A DNA stretch of 15,472 nt from Candidatus Bathyarchaeota archaeon B26-1 (lineage in GTDB: Archaea > Thermoproteota > Bathyarchaeia > Bathyarchaeales > B26-1): NCBI GenBank assembly GCA_001593925.1, contig LUCD01000039.1, forward strand, positions 1 to 15,472, read 5' to 3'. Both the position numbers and the translations under genes were made by a program. Positions 6,608-13,762 of this stretch are shown in pieces (position 1 is the first letter of the stretch; every line of letters starts with the position of its first letter). Under the pieces are notes generated by a model. It was given only the letters and a program-made list of their open reading frames with translations. It made no database searches and was not told the DNA's origin.

Positions 6608-6684
6608 TGGTGCCGCGGGGGAGACTTGAACTCCCGACAGCCCGGTCTTCAGCCGGGTGCTCTCCCAGTCTGAGCTACCGCGGC
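6608..6684 (-). tRNA. tRNA-Phe (anticodon GAA), CCA encoded
   Basis: On the minus strand from 6684: acceptor GCCGCGG pairs fully with CCGCGGC (6618-6612). The D-stem is GCTC/GAGC. The anticodon stem CCCGG/CCGGG closes a CTGAAGA loop with anticodon GAA. The variable loop is CTGTC, and the T-arm is GGGAG-TTCAAGT-CTCCC. The discriminator is A (6611), followed by encoded CCA (6610-6608). No intron is present. The 3' end faces the integrase remnant, as expected for a tRNA attachment site. It is intact and probably functional. Confidence 0.96.
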
Positions 6685-6715
6685 CTTTCGGTCAAGATAA
6701 TCTAATGGGTTCCTC

Positions 6716-6733
6716 TTATCTTTAAATTTTTTG
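6716..6733 (-). promoter_or_regulatory. Probable tRNA-Phe promoter
   Basis: The minus strand reads AAAAAATTTAAAGATAAG. The TTTAAAG centre at about 6724 places a transcript start near 6698, giving a 5' leader of about 14 bases before the tRNA. Confidence 0.45.
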
Positions 6734-6918
6734 CGGGCTTGGCACACGGTAGCCGGGATCGAGGCCGATGTCTCCCCTTAACATGTCAGAACGCGCCAAT
6801 TTTGGAGCTCTCTCTATCCAAAAGGAGTAGACCCCTCTATATTTTTTGCCTCCGCGGCTCCAGATTCGGCCTTCTTGGGACACCTCTCTGGAAGGGTTGA
6901 AGCGACGGGCCTCATCCA

Positions 6919-6927
6919 TTTATAAAC
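6919..6927 (+). promoter_or_regulatory. Probable promoter of the agmatinase-family gene
   Basis: TTTATAAAC centred near 6923 predicts a start at about 6949, directly ahead of the GTG at 6951. This argues for a leaderless transcript and against the longer reading that opens at TTG 6846. The 6685-6918 spacer otherwise holds only the tRNA promoter; I see no gene in it. Confidence 0.5.
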
Positions 6928-6950
6928 GTGGGGGGAGAATTACCTTAGAG

Positions 6951-7898
6951 GTGCGGGTTAGGAGGTTCAGGGAGATTACCTACCGGGAGCTCTTTGTATC
7001 TCCACCTTTGAAGTTCGGTGGGGTTCAGAGGACCTACGGAGAAGCAGACTACGTAGTCTTGGGCGTCCCCTTCGACGTTACGAGCACGTATCGGGTAGGT
7101 GCAAGGTTCGCCCCCCAAGCTGTTCGGGAGGCCTCCCTCAACATCGAGACCTACAGCTTCCGGTCCGGAATAGACTTTGAGAACCTGTCGATCCATGACC
7201 TCGGAGATTTAGACGTAACCGGCTCTGCTGAAGAGACCTTGAAGCGTCTGGAGTTCGTAGTGGGGGAGATACTGGATTCGGGGAAAGTCCCAGTCATGAT
7301 AGGAGGGGAGCACACCATAACCTTGGGGGCCGTGAAGGCTTTGCGGGCCGCACTTGGCTCCGGAGGGAGATTAGCTGTCCTGAGCTTCGACGCCCATCTG
7401 GACCTAAGGGACGAGTACATGGGTTGGAGGGTGTCCCACACAACCTTCATGCGTAGGATAGACGAGGAGGTTAAACCCAAGATCGTTGAGGTCGGCGTCC
7501 GAGCTGCCTGCAGAGAAGAGGTGAGGTACGCGGAGGACTCCGGAATCCACGTCTTCACGTCCATGGAGGTCCTGAGAAGAGGCCCCGAAGATGTTGTGGA
7601 GAGGGTTAGAGGCCTACTTGAAGGCTGCGACTCTATCTACTTGACTGTTGACATGGATGTTCTGGACCCCGCTTTCGCCCCCGCCGTTCAGAACCCCGAG
7701 CCGGAAGGCCTGACGATGCACACCCTCCTCGAGGCCCTATCTGGAATTTGCGACCGGAGGATTGCCGCCTTCGACGTCGTGGAGGTCGCCCCAAACTACG
7801 ATGAAGGAGTAACAGCTATAGGAGCCGCGAAGATCATATTCGAGGTCCTATGCTGTTTGGAGAGAAGACGCCGGGCTGAAACCCAACGTTGCTCATAG
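6951..7898 (+). CDS. speB: Agmatinase/arginase-family (ureohydrolase) enzyme
   Basis: With GTG 6951 as start the product has 315 residues, close to the family norm of about 290-310. It carries the complete binuclear manganese site of ureohydrolases: GGEHTITLG (His 121), SFDAHLD (Asp 147, His 149, Asp 151) and VDMDVLDPAFAP (Asp 234, Asp 236). Ureohydrolases split urea or an equivalent group from agmatine, arginine or related guanidino compounds in the cytoplasm. In archaea such enzymes usually act as agmatinases making putrescine for polyamine synthesis, but the segment after AFAP reads AVQNPEPEGL rather than the more common GTGTPEPGG, so the substrate is uncertain. The frame extends upstream to TTG 6846, but that part looks non-coding and lies before the promoter. 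It appears monocistronic. Confidence 0.85.
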   Translation: MRVRRFREITYRELFVSPPLKFGGVQRTYGEADYVVLGVPFDVTSTYRVGARFAPQAVREASLNIETYSFRSGIDFENLSIHDLGDLDVTGSAEETLKRLEFVVGEILDSGKVPVMIGGEHTITLGAVKALRAALGSGGRLAVLSFDAHLDLRDEYMGWRVSHTTFMRRIDEEVKPKIVEVGVRAACREEVRYAEDSGIHVFTSMEVLRRGPEDVVERVRGLLEGCDSIYLTVDMDVLDPAFAPAVQNPEPEGLTMHTLLEALSGICDRRIAAFDVVEVAPNYDEGVTAIGAAKIIFEVLCCLERRRRAETQRCS

Positions 7899-7928
7899 AT
7901 TCATACAAGTTTAGATAGTCTGCACATT

Positions 7929-7940
7929 ATTTTTATATAC
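7929..7940 (+). promoter_or_regulatory. Probable promoter of the ECF transporter genes
   Basis: TTTTTATATAC in an A/T-rich patch, centred near 7936, predicts a start near 7960 and a leader of about 75 bases before the TTG at 8036. The leader contains a small hairpin, CCCG-TTT-CGGG (7995-8005), and a short open frame starting at ATG 7959. No known riboswitch consensus was recognised. Confidence 0.45.
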
Positions 7941-8035
7941 TTCCTTAATTCTTCAAGGATGAAGGCTCTAGGGGAAGCGAAGGCGATTTATCGTCCCGTT
8001 TCGGGCATACGGCACGCGGGGTGTGGCTGTAAGTC

Positions 8036-9796
8036 TTGGAGATCATCAAGACGGAGAACCTGACGTATACCTATCCGATCGGGGAGAAGCCGGCCTTCAG
8101 CAACGTATCCATAACCATCAATAAGGGGGAGTTCGTCCTCCTGACGGGTCCCAGCGGATGTGGCAAGACGACCCTCTGCCGATGCTTCAACGGGCTTATC
8201 CCCCACTTCTACAACGGAACGTTGGAGGGTAAGATCACGGTGGCCGGCATGGACGTGACCGAACACCCCATCCACGAGTTCGCACAGCACGTCGGACTCG
8301 TCTTCCAGAACCCGGAGAACCAGCTCTTCGCCCTCTCCGTCGAGAAAGACGTCGCCTTCGCCCTAGAAAACTTGGGGCTTCCAAGGGAGGAGATAAGGAG
8401 GAGGGTTGACTGGGCTCTTGAGGTTACGGGCATAACGGACCTCAAGGATAGGGCTCCCTACGAGCTGAGCGGAGGCCAGCAGCAGCGCGTCGCGATCGCC
8501 TCCGTCTTAGCCATGAAGCCGGATGTCATAGTCCTAGACGAGCCCACATCGTTCCTAGACCCTCTGAGCGCCAAGAAGATATTCGATGTCATAGGCGGTC
8601 TGAACAGGGGGCTGGGCATAACGATCATCCTAGTCGAGCACCGTTTAGACCTAGCCGCCCGCTACGCAGACCGGATAATAGTTATGGACGAGGGTAAGAT
8701 AATTCTGGATGGTAAGCCTAGGGAGGTCTTCAGCTCGGAGGAGGCTAGGCTGGTAGGTGTGGGTATACCTAGAGCAACCCGGCTCTATCAGGTTCTCAAG
8801 GGTATGGGCCTCGACTTGGGCGGCGTCCCCATAACCTCTGAGGAGGCCTCCAAGATGGTGAGGGAGGTCCTCACCCGCAGAGCTCCAAGCAAAAACCCTT
8901 TGGGAAGACGTGAGGCGGGTACGCAGGTTCTTCCAGCCGGGAAAGCAGGGTCGAAAACCGTGATCGAGGTCGAAGACGTGTACTATACGTATCCTAATGG
9001 CGTTGAAGCCTTGAGGGGGGTCTCTCTGAGGGTTCGTGAAGGCGAGTTCGTCGCCATAATGGGGCAGAACGGGGCTGGCAAGACGACGTTGGTCAAGCAT
9101 TTCAACGGGTTGCTGAAGCCTACGAGGGGGCGGGTCTTGATCGACGGTGTTGAAACGAGAGGTGTAAGCGTTGCGAGGCTCGCCAGAAAGGTTGGGTTCG
9201 TCTTCCAGAACCCTGACCACCAGCTCTTCTGCGAGACCGTTGAGAAGGAGGTGGCCTTCGCCCTAAAGAACTTCGGATTCGACGAGGAGACTACGAGGAA
9301 ACGTGTTGACTGGGCTCTTAACATACTCGACTTGACGGAGTACCGCGATGTCTCGCCCTTCATGCTCAGTGGAGGTGAGAGGAAGCGTGTCGCTCTGGCC
9401 TCGGTCTTGGCGTGGGACCCCGAGGTACTCATCCTTGACGAGCCTACGATAGGCCAAGACTACAGGCAGAAGGAGAGGCTCATGAACTTCATCATGCAGC
9501 TCAACGCGCAGGGGAAGACCGTGATAATAGTGACGCATGACGTAGAGTTCGTGGCGGAGTGCAAGCCGAGGGTCATCTTGATGGCTGAGGGGAAGATTCT
9601 AGCCGACGGGGACCCCCACAAAGTCCTAACCGACCTGAACCTGCTGGAACGTGCCTCCCTGACGCCTCCCGAAGCCTCCCAGATATTGGAGGGGCTAAAG
9701 GATGTTGGGCTCGACGGCGAGGCTATAGATGTCTACGAGGTTAGCAGGCTGATCATGGAGAGGTTCAAGAGCGCCTCAGGGGTGGAAAATCCGTGA
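8036..9796 (+). CDS. ECF transporter energy-coupling protein, two fused ATPase domains (EcfA1-EcfA2)
   Basis: The 586-residue protein contains two complete ABC ATPase domains. Domain 1: Walker A GPSGCGKT (38-45), Q-loop FQNPENQLF (Gln 91), signature LSGGQ (144-148), Walker B VIVLDE (164-169), switch His 202. Domain 2: Walker A GQNGAGKT (343-350), Q-loop FQNPDHQLF (Gln 391), signature LSGGE (444-448), Walker B VLILDE (464-469), His 501. The FQNP-[ED]-x-Q-LF Q-loop is characteristic of ECF vitamin and metal importers. All catalytic residues are present in both halves, so both sites should hydrolyse ATP. The start is TTG, giving the normal family beginning MEIIKTENLTYTYP. The linker (about 281-306) looks foreign (see findings). 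It overlaps EcfT by four bases. Confidence 0.93.
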   Translation: MEIIKTENLTYTYPIGEKPAFSNVSITINKGEFVLLTGPSGCGKTTLCRCFNGLIPHFYNGTLEGKITVAGMDVTEHPIHEFAQHVGLVFQNPENQLFALSVEKDVAFALENLGLPREEIRRRVDWALEVTGITDLKDRAPYELSGGQQQRVAIASVLAMKPDVIVLDEPTSFLDPLSAKKIFDVIGGLNRGLGITIILVEHRLDLAARYADRIIVMDEGKIILDGKPREVFSSEEARLVGVGIPRATRLYQVLKGMGLDLGGVPITSEEASKMVREVLTRRAPSKNPLGRREAGTQVLPAGKAGSKTVIEVEDVYYTYPNGVEALRGVSLRVREGEFVAIMGQNGAGKTTLVKHFNGLLKPTRGRVLIDGVETRGVSVARLARKVGFVFQNPDHQLFCETVEKEVAFALKNFGFDEETTRKRVDWALNILDLTEYRDVSPFMLSGGERKRVALASVLAWDPEVLILDEPTIGQDYRQKERLMNFIMQLNAQGKTVIIVTHDVEFVAECKPRVILMAEGKILADGDPHKVLTDLNLLERASLTPPEASQILEGLKDVGLDGEAIDVYEVSRLIMERFKSASGVENP

Positions 9797-10566
9797 GCAT
9801 GTTCGACGGCTTCAAGTTCAGGAAGGTTTCGTCTCCAATTCATAGGCTTGACCCTAGGGTGAAGTTCCTTTATGTCTGCGTAACCTTCACAGTCGCCGTT
9901 CTCTTCATCCAGCTGATACCCCTCCTCTTGCTCTTTCTGATCCAGTTACCCATGATCTTAGCGGCTCGCGTTCAGAGGGAGTGGATGAGGTCCATGAAGG
10001 GTTCAGCCTTCTTCGCGGCTCTGATCTTCGTCATGAACGCTCTATCCCTCTACTTTTACGGGAGCTTCGACTCGGTCTTCTCCGTGATTGAAAGGTCCCT
10101 AGCTGTGACCGTACGGTTCCTAGTTCTCATCGCATCCTTCTCCGTCTTCTTCCTGACGACGTCTCCTGACCATCTGGGGCTGGCCCTAGAGCAGAGCGGA
10201 ATCCCCTACGATGTCTGCTTCGCATTCACGACCGCCGTCAGGTTCGTCCCTGTCTTGGCTGAGGAGGCCCAGACGATCATAGACGCCCAGAGGGCTAGGG
10301 GCCTCGAGCTAGAGAAGGGGAACTTCATGAGTAGGGTGCGGAAATACATACCGATCCTGATTCCACTGATAGTTAGCGCGATCCGGAGGAGCCTCGAGCT
10401 CGCGGAGGCTATGGAGTCTAGGGCTTGGGGAGCAAACCCTAAACGTACCAGCCTGTACGTCCTAAAGATCGGTCGGGGAGACTACTATCTCCTAGCCGCC
10501 TCCATACTCATGCTGGCAATATCCCTTTACGTGTGGTTCTACGTTCCCGTACCTTCCCTCTCGTAA
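9793..10566 (+). CDS. ecfT: ECF transporter transmembrane component EcfT
   Basis: This 257-residue membrane protein begins with the EcfT-typical SPIHRLDPRVKFLYV segment and has about five or six membrane helices. In its cytoplasmic region it has the two Arg-containing coupling motifs that dock onto the ATPases: DAQRARGLELEKG and AMESRAWGANPKR. It couples ATP hydrolysis by the fused EcfA protein to movement of an S component. The GTG start overlaps the EcfA stop (GTGA, 9793-9796) and has GGGGTGG about eight bases upstream. No S-component gene is in the window, which points to a group II module shared by distantly encoded S proteins; the substrate cannot be told. Confidence 0.92.
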   Translation: MSMFDGFKFRKVSSPIHRLDPRVKFLYVCVTFTVAVLFIQLIPLLLLFLIQLPMILAARVQREWMRSMKGSAFFAALIFVMNALSLYFYGSFDSVFSVIERSLAVTVRFLVLIASFSVFFLTTSPDHLGLALEQSGIPYDVCFAFTTAVRFVPVLAEEAQTIIDAQRARGLELEKGNFMSRVRKYIPILIPLIVSAIRRSLELAEAMESRAWGANPKRTSLYVLKIGRGDYYLLAASILMLAISLYVWFYVPVPSLS

Positions 10567-10634
10567 CTCCTCAGCCTTAAGCAAAAGGTATTTCTTGACG
10601 GCCACTGATATTATTGGAAGAGGGATGACTCGTC

Positions 10635-10841
10635 ATGCCTTACTGTCCAGAATGTGGCGGTGAACTCCATTACATAACGGTAACTAAACGTTACGTATGT
10701 AAGAGCTGCGGGCTCACCTTAACTCATCAAGAACTCATCGAGATGAAGCAGAAATTGAGGCCTTCGGTCGAGTCCGAGGAGGAGAGGAGGAAGAGGCTCC
10801 ATAAAGAATACCTCAAATGGTGGTTCTCAAAGAAGAGGTGA
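10635..10841 (+). CDS. Small zinc-ribbon protein
   Basis: The 68-residue product has one zinc ribbon, CPECG at residues 4-8 and CKSCG at 22-26, followed by a charged helix ending LKWWFSKKR. The form resembles small archaeal zinc-ribbon proteins of unknown function; nucleic-acid binding is plausible from the basic tail. A GAGGGATGA at about 10620-10628 serves as ribosome binding site ahead of the ATG. The CinA/MoaB-like gene starts 27 bases downstream on the same strand, so the two are probably cotranscribed. Confidence 0.75.
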   Translation: MPYCPECGGELHYITVTKRYVCKSCGLTLTHQELIEMKQKLRPSVESEEERRKRLHKEYLKWWFSKKR

Positions 10842-10868
10842 AAAGTATAGATCGTAGGAGGGTTCTTT

Positions 10869-11687
10869 TTGGTCTCCAACGTCGAGATAATCTGCGTCGG
10901 AAACGAACTCTTGATAGGCAAGACTTTGAACACGAACGCTCACTGGCTCGCCAAGAAGGTTACAACCCTCGGGTTAGCAGTTAAGAGGATAACAGTTGTG
11001 GGAGACGACGTGGAAGAGATAGCTCAAGCCGTCAGGGAGGCCATCCAACGTAAACCAGCATTCATAATCACTACGGGAGGGCTTGGACCCACCTTCGACG
11101 ACAAAACCTTAGAGGGGGTAGCCGAGGCTCTGGGACGAAGGTTAGAGAGGAACGAGGAGGCCCTCAAGATGGTTGAGGAGAAGTATAAGCAGTACGCAGC
11201 TGAGGGGCGTATAGACCGCTTCGAGATGACCCCCCACCGCGTTAAGATGGCTACCCTCCCAGAAGGCTCGAGGCCCCTGAGGAACCCCGTCGGAACGGCT
11301 CCGGGAGTCATAACCGAATGCGAAGGAGTCGTCCTAGTCATGTTGCCAGGCGTCCCCCAAGAGATGATGGCGATCTTCGAGGAGTCGGTTGAGCCTCTGC
11401 TCCGTAAGGCCGCCGGAAACCTCACATTCTACGAGGCAAGCGTGGAGGTTTGGGGAATCCCCGAATCAACCCTCGCGCCTCTAATCGACAAAGCTATGCG
11501 CGACAACCCATACGTCTACATAAAGTCGCATCCGAAGGCGGCTGAGGGAACACCTCACATAGAACTCCACATCTCAACGACCTCCGAGAAGCCTGGAGAT
11601 GCCCGTAGGAGGATCAGCAAGGCTGTTATGCAGATGTCCGAGATGATTCAACGGGAAGGCGGAAGGATAAGGCCGCGTAGGGTCTGA
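10869..11687 (+). CDS. CinA/MoaB-like molybdopterin-binding-domain protein (NMN deamidase-related)
   Basis: The 272-residue protein opens with the CinA-type GNELLIGKTLNTNAHWLA motif. It continues with TTGGLGPTFDDKT and NPVGTAPG, and has PGVPQEMMAIFEE, all typical of the MoCF/MoaB-like domain of CinA. The C-terminal deamidase domain of bacterial CinA is absent, as in archaeal homologues annotated 'nicotinamide mononucleotide deamidase-related'. The family has been linked to pyridine-nucleotide repair or pyrophosphatase activity; the exact reaction here is not certain. The start is TTG at 10869, well supported by AGGAGG at 10856-10861 with a seven-base spacer. Confidence 0.85.
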   Translation: MVSNVEIICVGNELLIGKTLNTNAHWLAKKVTTLGLAVKRITVVGDDVEEIAQAVREAIQRKPAFIITTGGLGPTFDDKTLEGVAEALGRRLERNEEALKMVEEKYKQYAAEGRIDRFEMTPHRVKMATLPEGSRPLRNPVGTAPGVITECEGVVLVMLPGVPQEMMAIFEESVEPLLRKAAGNLTFYEASVEVWGIPESTLAPLIDKAMRDNPYVYIKSHPKAAEGTPHIELHISTTSEKPGDARRRISKAVMQMSEMIQREGGRIRPRRV

Positions 11688-11759
11688 ACGGGCAACGCGC
11701 CGTCACGCTGAAACTGTCTGAGAGAAAAACCTTTCTTCCTCCCATACAAAATTTTTAGT

Positions 11760-11829
11760 GGTTGCTATGAGGCCGGCAGGCTAGACGATGAGGCAACGAT
11801 GATTTGAGACCCGGGTTCCTGAGCAACCG
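11760..11829 (+). ncRNA. Structured intergenic element, weak C/D-box sRNA candidate
   Basis: GGTTGCT (11760-11766) pairs perfectly with AGCAACC (11822-11828), closing a 70-base element. A CTGA (11819-11822), a D-box match, directly precedes the 3' stem strand. Two C-box-like words, GATGAGG (about 11787) and GATGATT (about 11798), lie inside, with 13 bases between the latter and the D-box, a normal guide length. The C boxes are poor matches to RTGATGA. An upstream TATA-like AAATTTTTAG (about 11749) fits a start inside the element rather than at its edge. An alternative pairing with GCAAC at 11793 exists. This could be a C/D sRNA, a leader structure or chance. Confidence 0.25.
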
Positions 11830-11833
11830 TCCC

Positions 11834-11842
11834 CTTTATATC
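11834..11842 (+). promoter_or_regulatory. Probable promoter of the GPN GTPase gene
   Basis: CTTTATATC centred near 11838 predicts a start at about 11864, giving a leader of about 33 bases that contains GGTGGAGG ahead of the GTG at 11897. Confidence 0.45.
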
Positions 11843-11896
11843 TCTCGGCTGTGAACCTCTCTTCGGAGATTGTCGGGGTGGAGGGCTGAGAGAACC

Positions 11897-12658
11897 GTGT
11901 TCATAGTCTTCTTCGTGGGAACGGCTGGCTCCGGGAAGTCTCTCCTCACGGCCTCCTTCTCCGAGTGGCTGAGGATCGAGGAGCAGAAGGTTGCGACCCT
12001 AAACTTGGACCCTGGAGCGACGAGGCTCCCCTACACCCCGGATGTGGATGTCCGCGACTACATCCGGGTGGAGGAGATCATGGACAAGTATGGTCTAGGA
12101 CCTAACGGCGCGCTCATCTTGGCGGCTGACCTCATAGCCGACGAGGCCAGCAGGCTGGGGACGGAGCTGAGCGAACTCAACCCGGACATAGTTTTGGTGG
12201 ACACGCCTGGGCAGATGGAGCTCTTCGCCTTCAGGGCGAGCGGGCCTTACATAGCTAAGGAGCTAACTGAAGGCCCGGAGGCGATCGTGTACCTCTTCGA
12301 CTCGGTCTTCTCGACAGACCCCCTAAACTACGTCTCGAACATGTTCCTGTCGGCGGCCATCTACACCCGGTTCTTCCTGCCGCAGGTTCACGTCCTCTCG
12401 AAGTGCGATCTACTTCCCAAAGACGAGGTTGACCGCATCCTCAGATGGGCTGAGGACGTCTCGGAGCTCGAGGCGGCGATCGACGAGAGGCTGAGGGGGA
12501 CTAGGCGTCTTCTAAGCCAAGGCTTGAGCCAAGCGATATATCAGCTCGACTTGAACTTTGAGCTGATTCAGGTCTCAGCCATGACGAATGAGGGTATGAG
12601 TAACCTGAATGCGTCTCTGGAGCGTGTCTTCACTGGAGGAGAGAAGTTCACGTACTGA
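11897..12658 (+). CDS. GPN-loop GTPase
   Basis: The 253-residue protein has the P-loop GTAGSGKS (8-15), LNLDPGA (35-41) with PYTPDVDVRDYI after it, and the diagnostic GPN tripeptide (68-70) that completes the nucleotide site in this dimeric family. The G3 motif is DTPGQ (102-106), and G5-like SAMTNEG lies near the C-terminus. The G4 position reads SKCD (168-171) where NKxD or SKxD is expected. Eukaryotic relatives assist RNA polymerase assembly and import; the archaeal role is not settled. A frame is open from TTG 11870, but GTG 11897 gives the usual family start MFIVFFVGTAG and has GGTGGAGG upstream (spacer about 12). Monocistronic; convergent with the next gene. Confidence 0.9.
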   Translation: MFIVFFVGTAGSGKSLLTASFSEWLRIEEQKVATLNLDPGATRLPYTPDVDVRDYIRVEEIMDKYGLGPNGALILAADLIADEASRLGTELSELNPDIVLVDTPGQMELFAFRASGPYIAKELTEGPEAIVYLFDSVFSTDPLNYVSNMFLSAAIYTRFFLPQVHVLSKCDLLPKDEVDRILRWAEDVSELEAAIDERLRGTRRLLSQGLSQAIYQLDLNFELIQVSAMTNEGMSNLNASLERVFTGGEKFTY

Positions 12659-12663
12659 CCGGG

Positions 12664-12679
12664 AAGAAAAACTTTTCTT
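12664..12679. terminator. Bidirectional T-rich terminator
   Basis: AAGAAAA (12664-12670), AC, then TTTTCTT (12673-12679) form an inverted repeat within the 27 bases between two convergent stop codons. Each strand ends in a T-rich run, which suits archaeal termination for both genes. Confidence 0.55.
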
Positions 12680-12685
12680 TCGGCT

Positions 12686-13216
12686 TTAAGAAGCGTACAC
12701 TACTCCTCCGAGCCTCTCCTCCCTCTCTGCAGCCGCGACGGGAGCCCTCTCCTCCACTCTGGCCGGGCTTATCCTCAGCCCCACATATCCAGCTATGAAG
12801 GCTGAGACGGGCTCGAAGGAGTATAAGATGACATCGTGTATTTGGGGAATCCAGTGCGTGTTGTAGGGTTCACCCGCCATGGCGAATGTTCCTAAAACCA
12901 AGCCTCCTAAGATTCCGTTTGCGAAGAGGTAGACAGTGAAGGCTACGATCAGGGCGTCCTTGATCTCCCGCACCCTGTATATGTATATGACGAAGATGGC
13001 GGAGGCGAAGGACGGCAGAAAGTACAGGTTTACCTCTGGGGGTGAAAGGATGAAGATCATAACTGAGATGAGCGCGCCGAAGACTCCCGCACTTAAATCC
13101 TTCATAACCAAGTTCATGCCTACGGGCCTGAACTTGATGCGGGTTCCACAGTTAGGGCAGAACCTAAGATTCTCATCTTTAGGTAACGGGGTCCCACATC
13201 TTGGGCAACGGGGCAT
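12686..13216 (-). CDS. Zinc-ribbon membrane protein, hypothetical
   Basis: The 176-residue product has an N-terminal zinc ribbon (CPRCG near residue 4, CPNCG near residue 21). Hydrophobic stretches follow, probably four membrane helices at about residues 42-58, 64-80, 87-110 and 130-148, then a Glu/Arg-rich tail. I recognise no family. In-frame TTG codons precede the ATG, but GGTGG lies about six bases ahead of the ATG at 13216, which I took as start. The zinc ribbon should face the cytoplasm. It shares an intergenic region with the divergent wHTH gene. Confidence 0.7.
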   Translation of the reverse strand: MPRCPRCGTPLPKDENLRFCPNCGTRIKFRPVGMNLVMKDLSAGVFGALISVMIFILSPPEVNLYFLPSFASAIFVIYIYRVREIKDALIVAFTVYLFANGILGGLVLGTFAMAGEPYNTHWIPQIHDVILYSFEPVSAFIAGYVGLRISPARVEERAPVAAAEREERLGGVVYAS

Positions 13217-13246
13217 CAACAACCACCAACCTAACTAAATCTAAAG

Positions 13247-13259
13247 ACGTTTATAAATA
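13247..13259 (-). promoter_or_regulatory. Probable promoter of the zinc-ribbon membrane protein
   Basis: The minus strand reads TATTTATAAACGT with its centre near 13253. A start near 13227 leaves about ten bases, including GGTGG, before the ATG at 13216. Confidence 0.5.
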
Positions 13260-13351
13260 CTTCCCGGAGGGTAATCGGCGTGTTCTCTTTTCTACACTTA
13301 GGCAGAAACGGATGCCCGGTTAAAACGAAACATTAATGTAGCCGCTCCACG

Positions 13352-13385
13352 CATATTAAAGGATGTGTGCTCTTCTGAGCATACA
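13352..13385 (+). promoter_or_regulatory. TATA-like box with overlapping inverted repeat
   Basis: CATATTAAA (13352-13360) predicts a start near 13382. TGTGTGCTC (13364-13372) and GAGCATACA (13377-13385) form a nine-pair inverted repeat with a TTCT loop and one G-T pair. It covers the expected initiation site of the wHTH gene, a location typical of an operator; if transcribed from further upstream it would be an RNA hairpin. Confidence 0.4.
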
Positions 13386-13406
13386 AGATATGGTAGAAAA
13401 TGACGG

Positions 13407-13622
13407 ATGCCTAAAAGAAGTGGAGGCCACGTCTTGTCTTCGATACAAGATTATATGATACACCGTTTCATCAAGGAGAGGAACGGTAAAGCCACTCTAG
13501 AGGAGATACTCAAGGCTCTAAGCAAGAGCAAAGAGGACGAGCGGCTTATAAACGAGAAGATACGCATGATGGAACGTTTCGGCATGATCACGGTCAAAGG
13601 AAACGTTGTAACCATAAAGTGA
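13407..13622 (+). CDS. Small winged-helix-like DNA-binding protein
   Basis: The 71-residue basic protein fits a compact winged-helix: helix IQDYMIHRFIKERNG, helix ATLEEILKALS, helix EDERLINEKIRMMERFG, then the short wing MITVKGNVVTIK. This is inferred from pattern, and no specific family is recognised. The start lacks a convincing ribosome binding site; a shorter reading from the ATG at 13455 is possible but would remove part of helix 1. It may bind the inverted repeat just upstream and regulate itself or the divergent membrane protein; that is inference. Confidence 0.65.
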   Translation: MPKRSGGHVLSSIQDYMIHRFIKERNGKATLEEILKALSKSKEDERLINEKIRMMERFGMITVKGNVVTIK

Positions 13623-13706
13623 CACCGAGAAGACAGCTCAGAACGCGTTTTCATCCTTAACCGGGCCTAGGAAAACCGTCTCCAAACGCCACGCTTACTG
13701 TGAAAT

Positions 13707-13717
13707 CTTTTTATCTC
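13707..13717 (+). promoter_or_regulatory. Probable promoter of the geranylgeranyl reductase-family gene
   Basis: CTTTTTATCTC centred near 13711 predicts a start at about 13737 and a leader of about 25 bases before the ATG at 13763. Confidence 0.4.
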
Positions 13718-13762
13718 GAGAAGGAGCCAGAAGTCTTAGGAGCTTCGTAGGCGTGCGGTTTG

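Noticed and set aside
6849..6863. CCTCCGCGGCTCCA resembles the tRNA-Phe 3' end and might be a second attachment site
   Set aside because: Two mismatches in 14 bases, opposite orientation, and no T-arm sequence beside it.
6722..6919. Minus-strand 65-codon open frame between tRNA-Phe and the agmatinase gene
   Set aside because: No family resemblance, no ribosome site, and it covers the tRNA promoter; likely chance.
7960..8035. Riboswitch ahead of the ECF transporter
   Set aside because: Only a four-pair hairpin is visible and no known aptamer consensus (such as TPP or fluoride) is recognised.
11760..11829. tRNA-like reading with GGTTGCT/AGCAACC acceptor
   Set aside because: No D-arm, anticodon arm or correctly placed T-arm can be formed.
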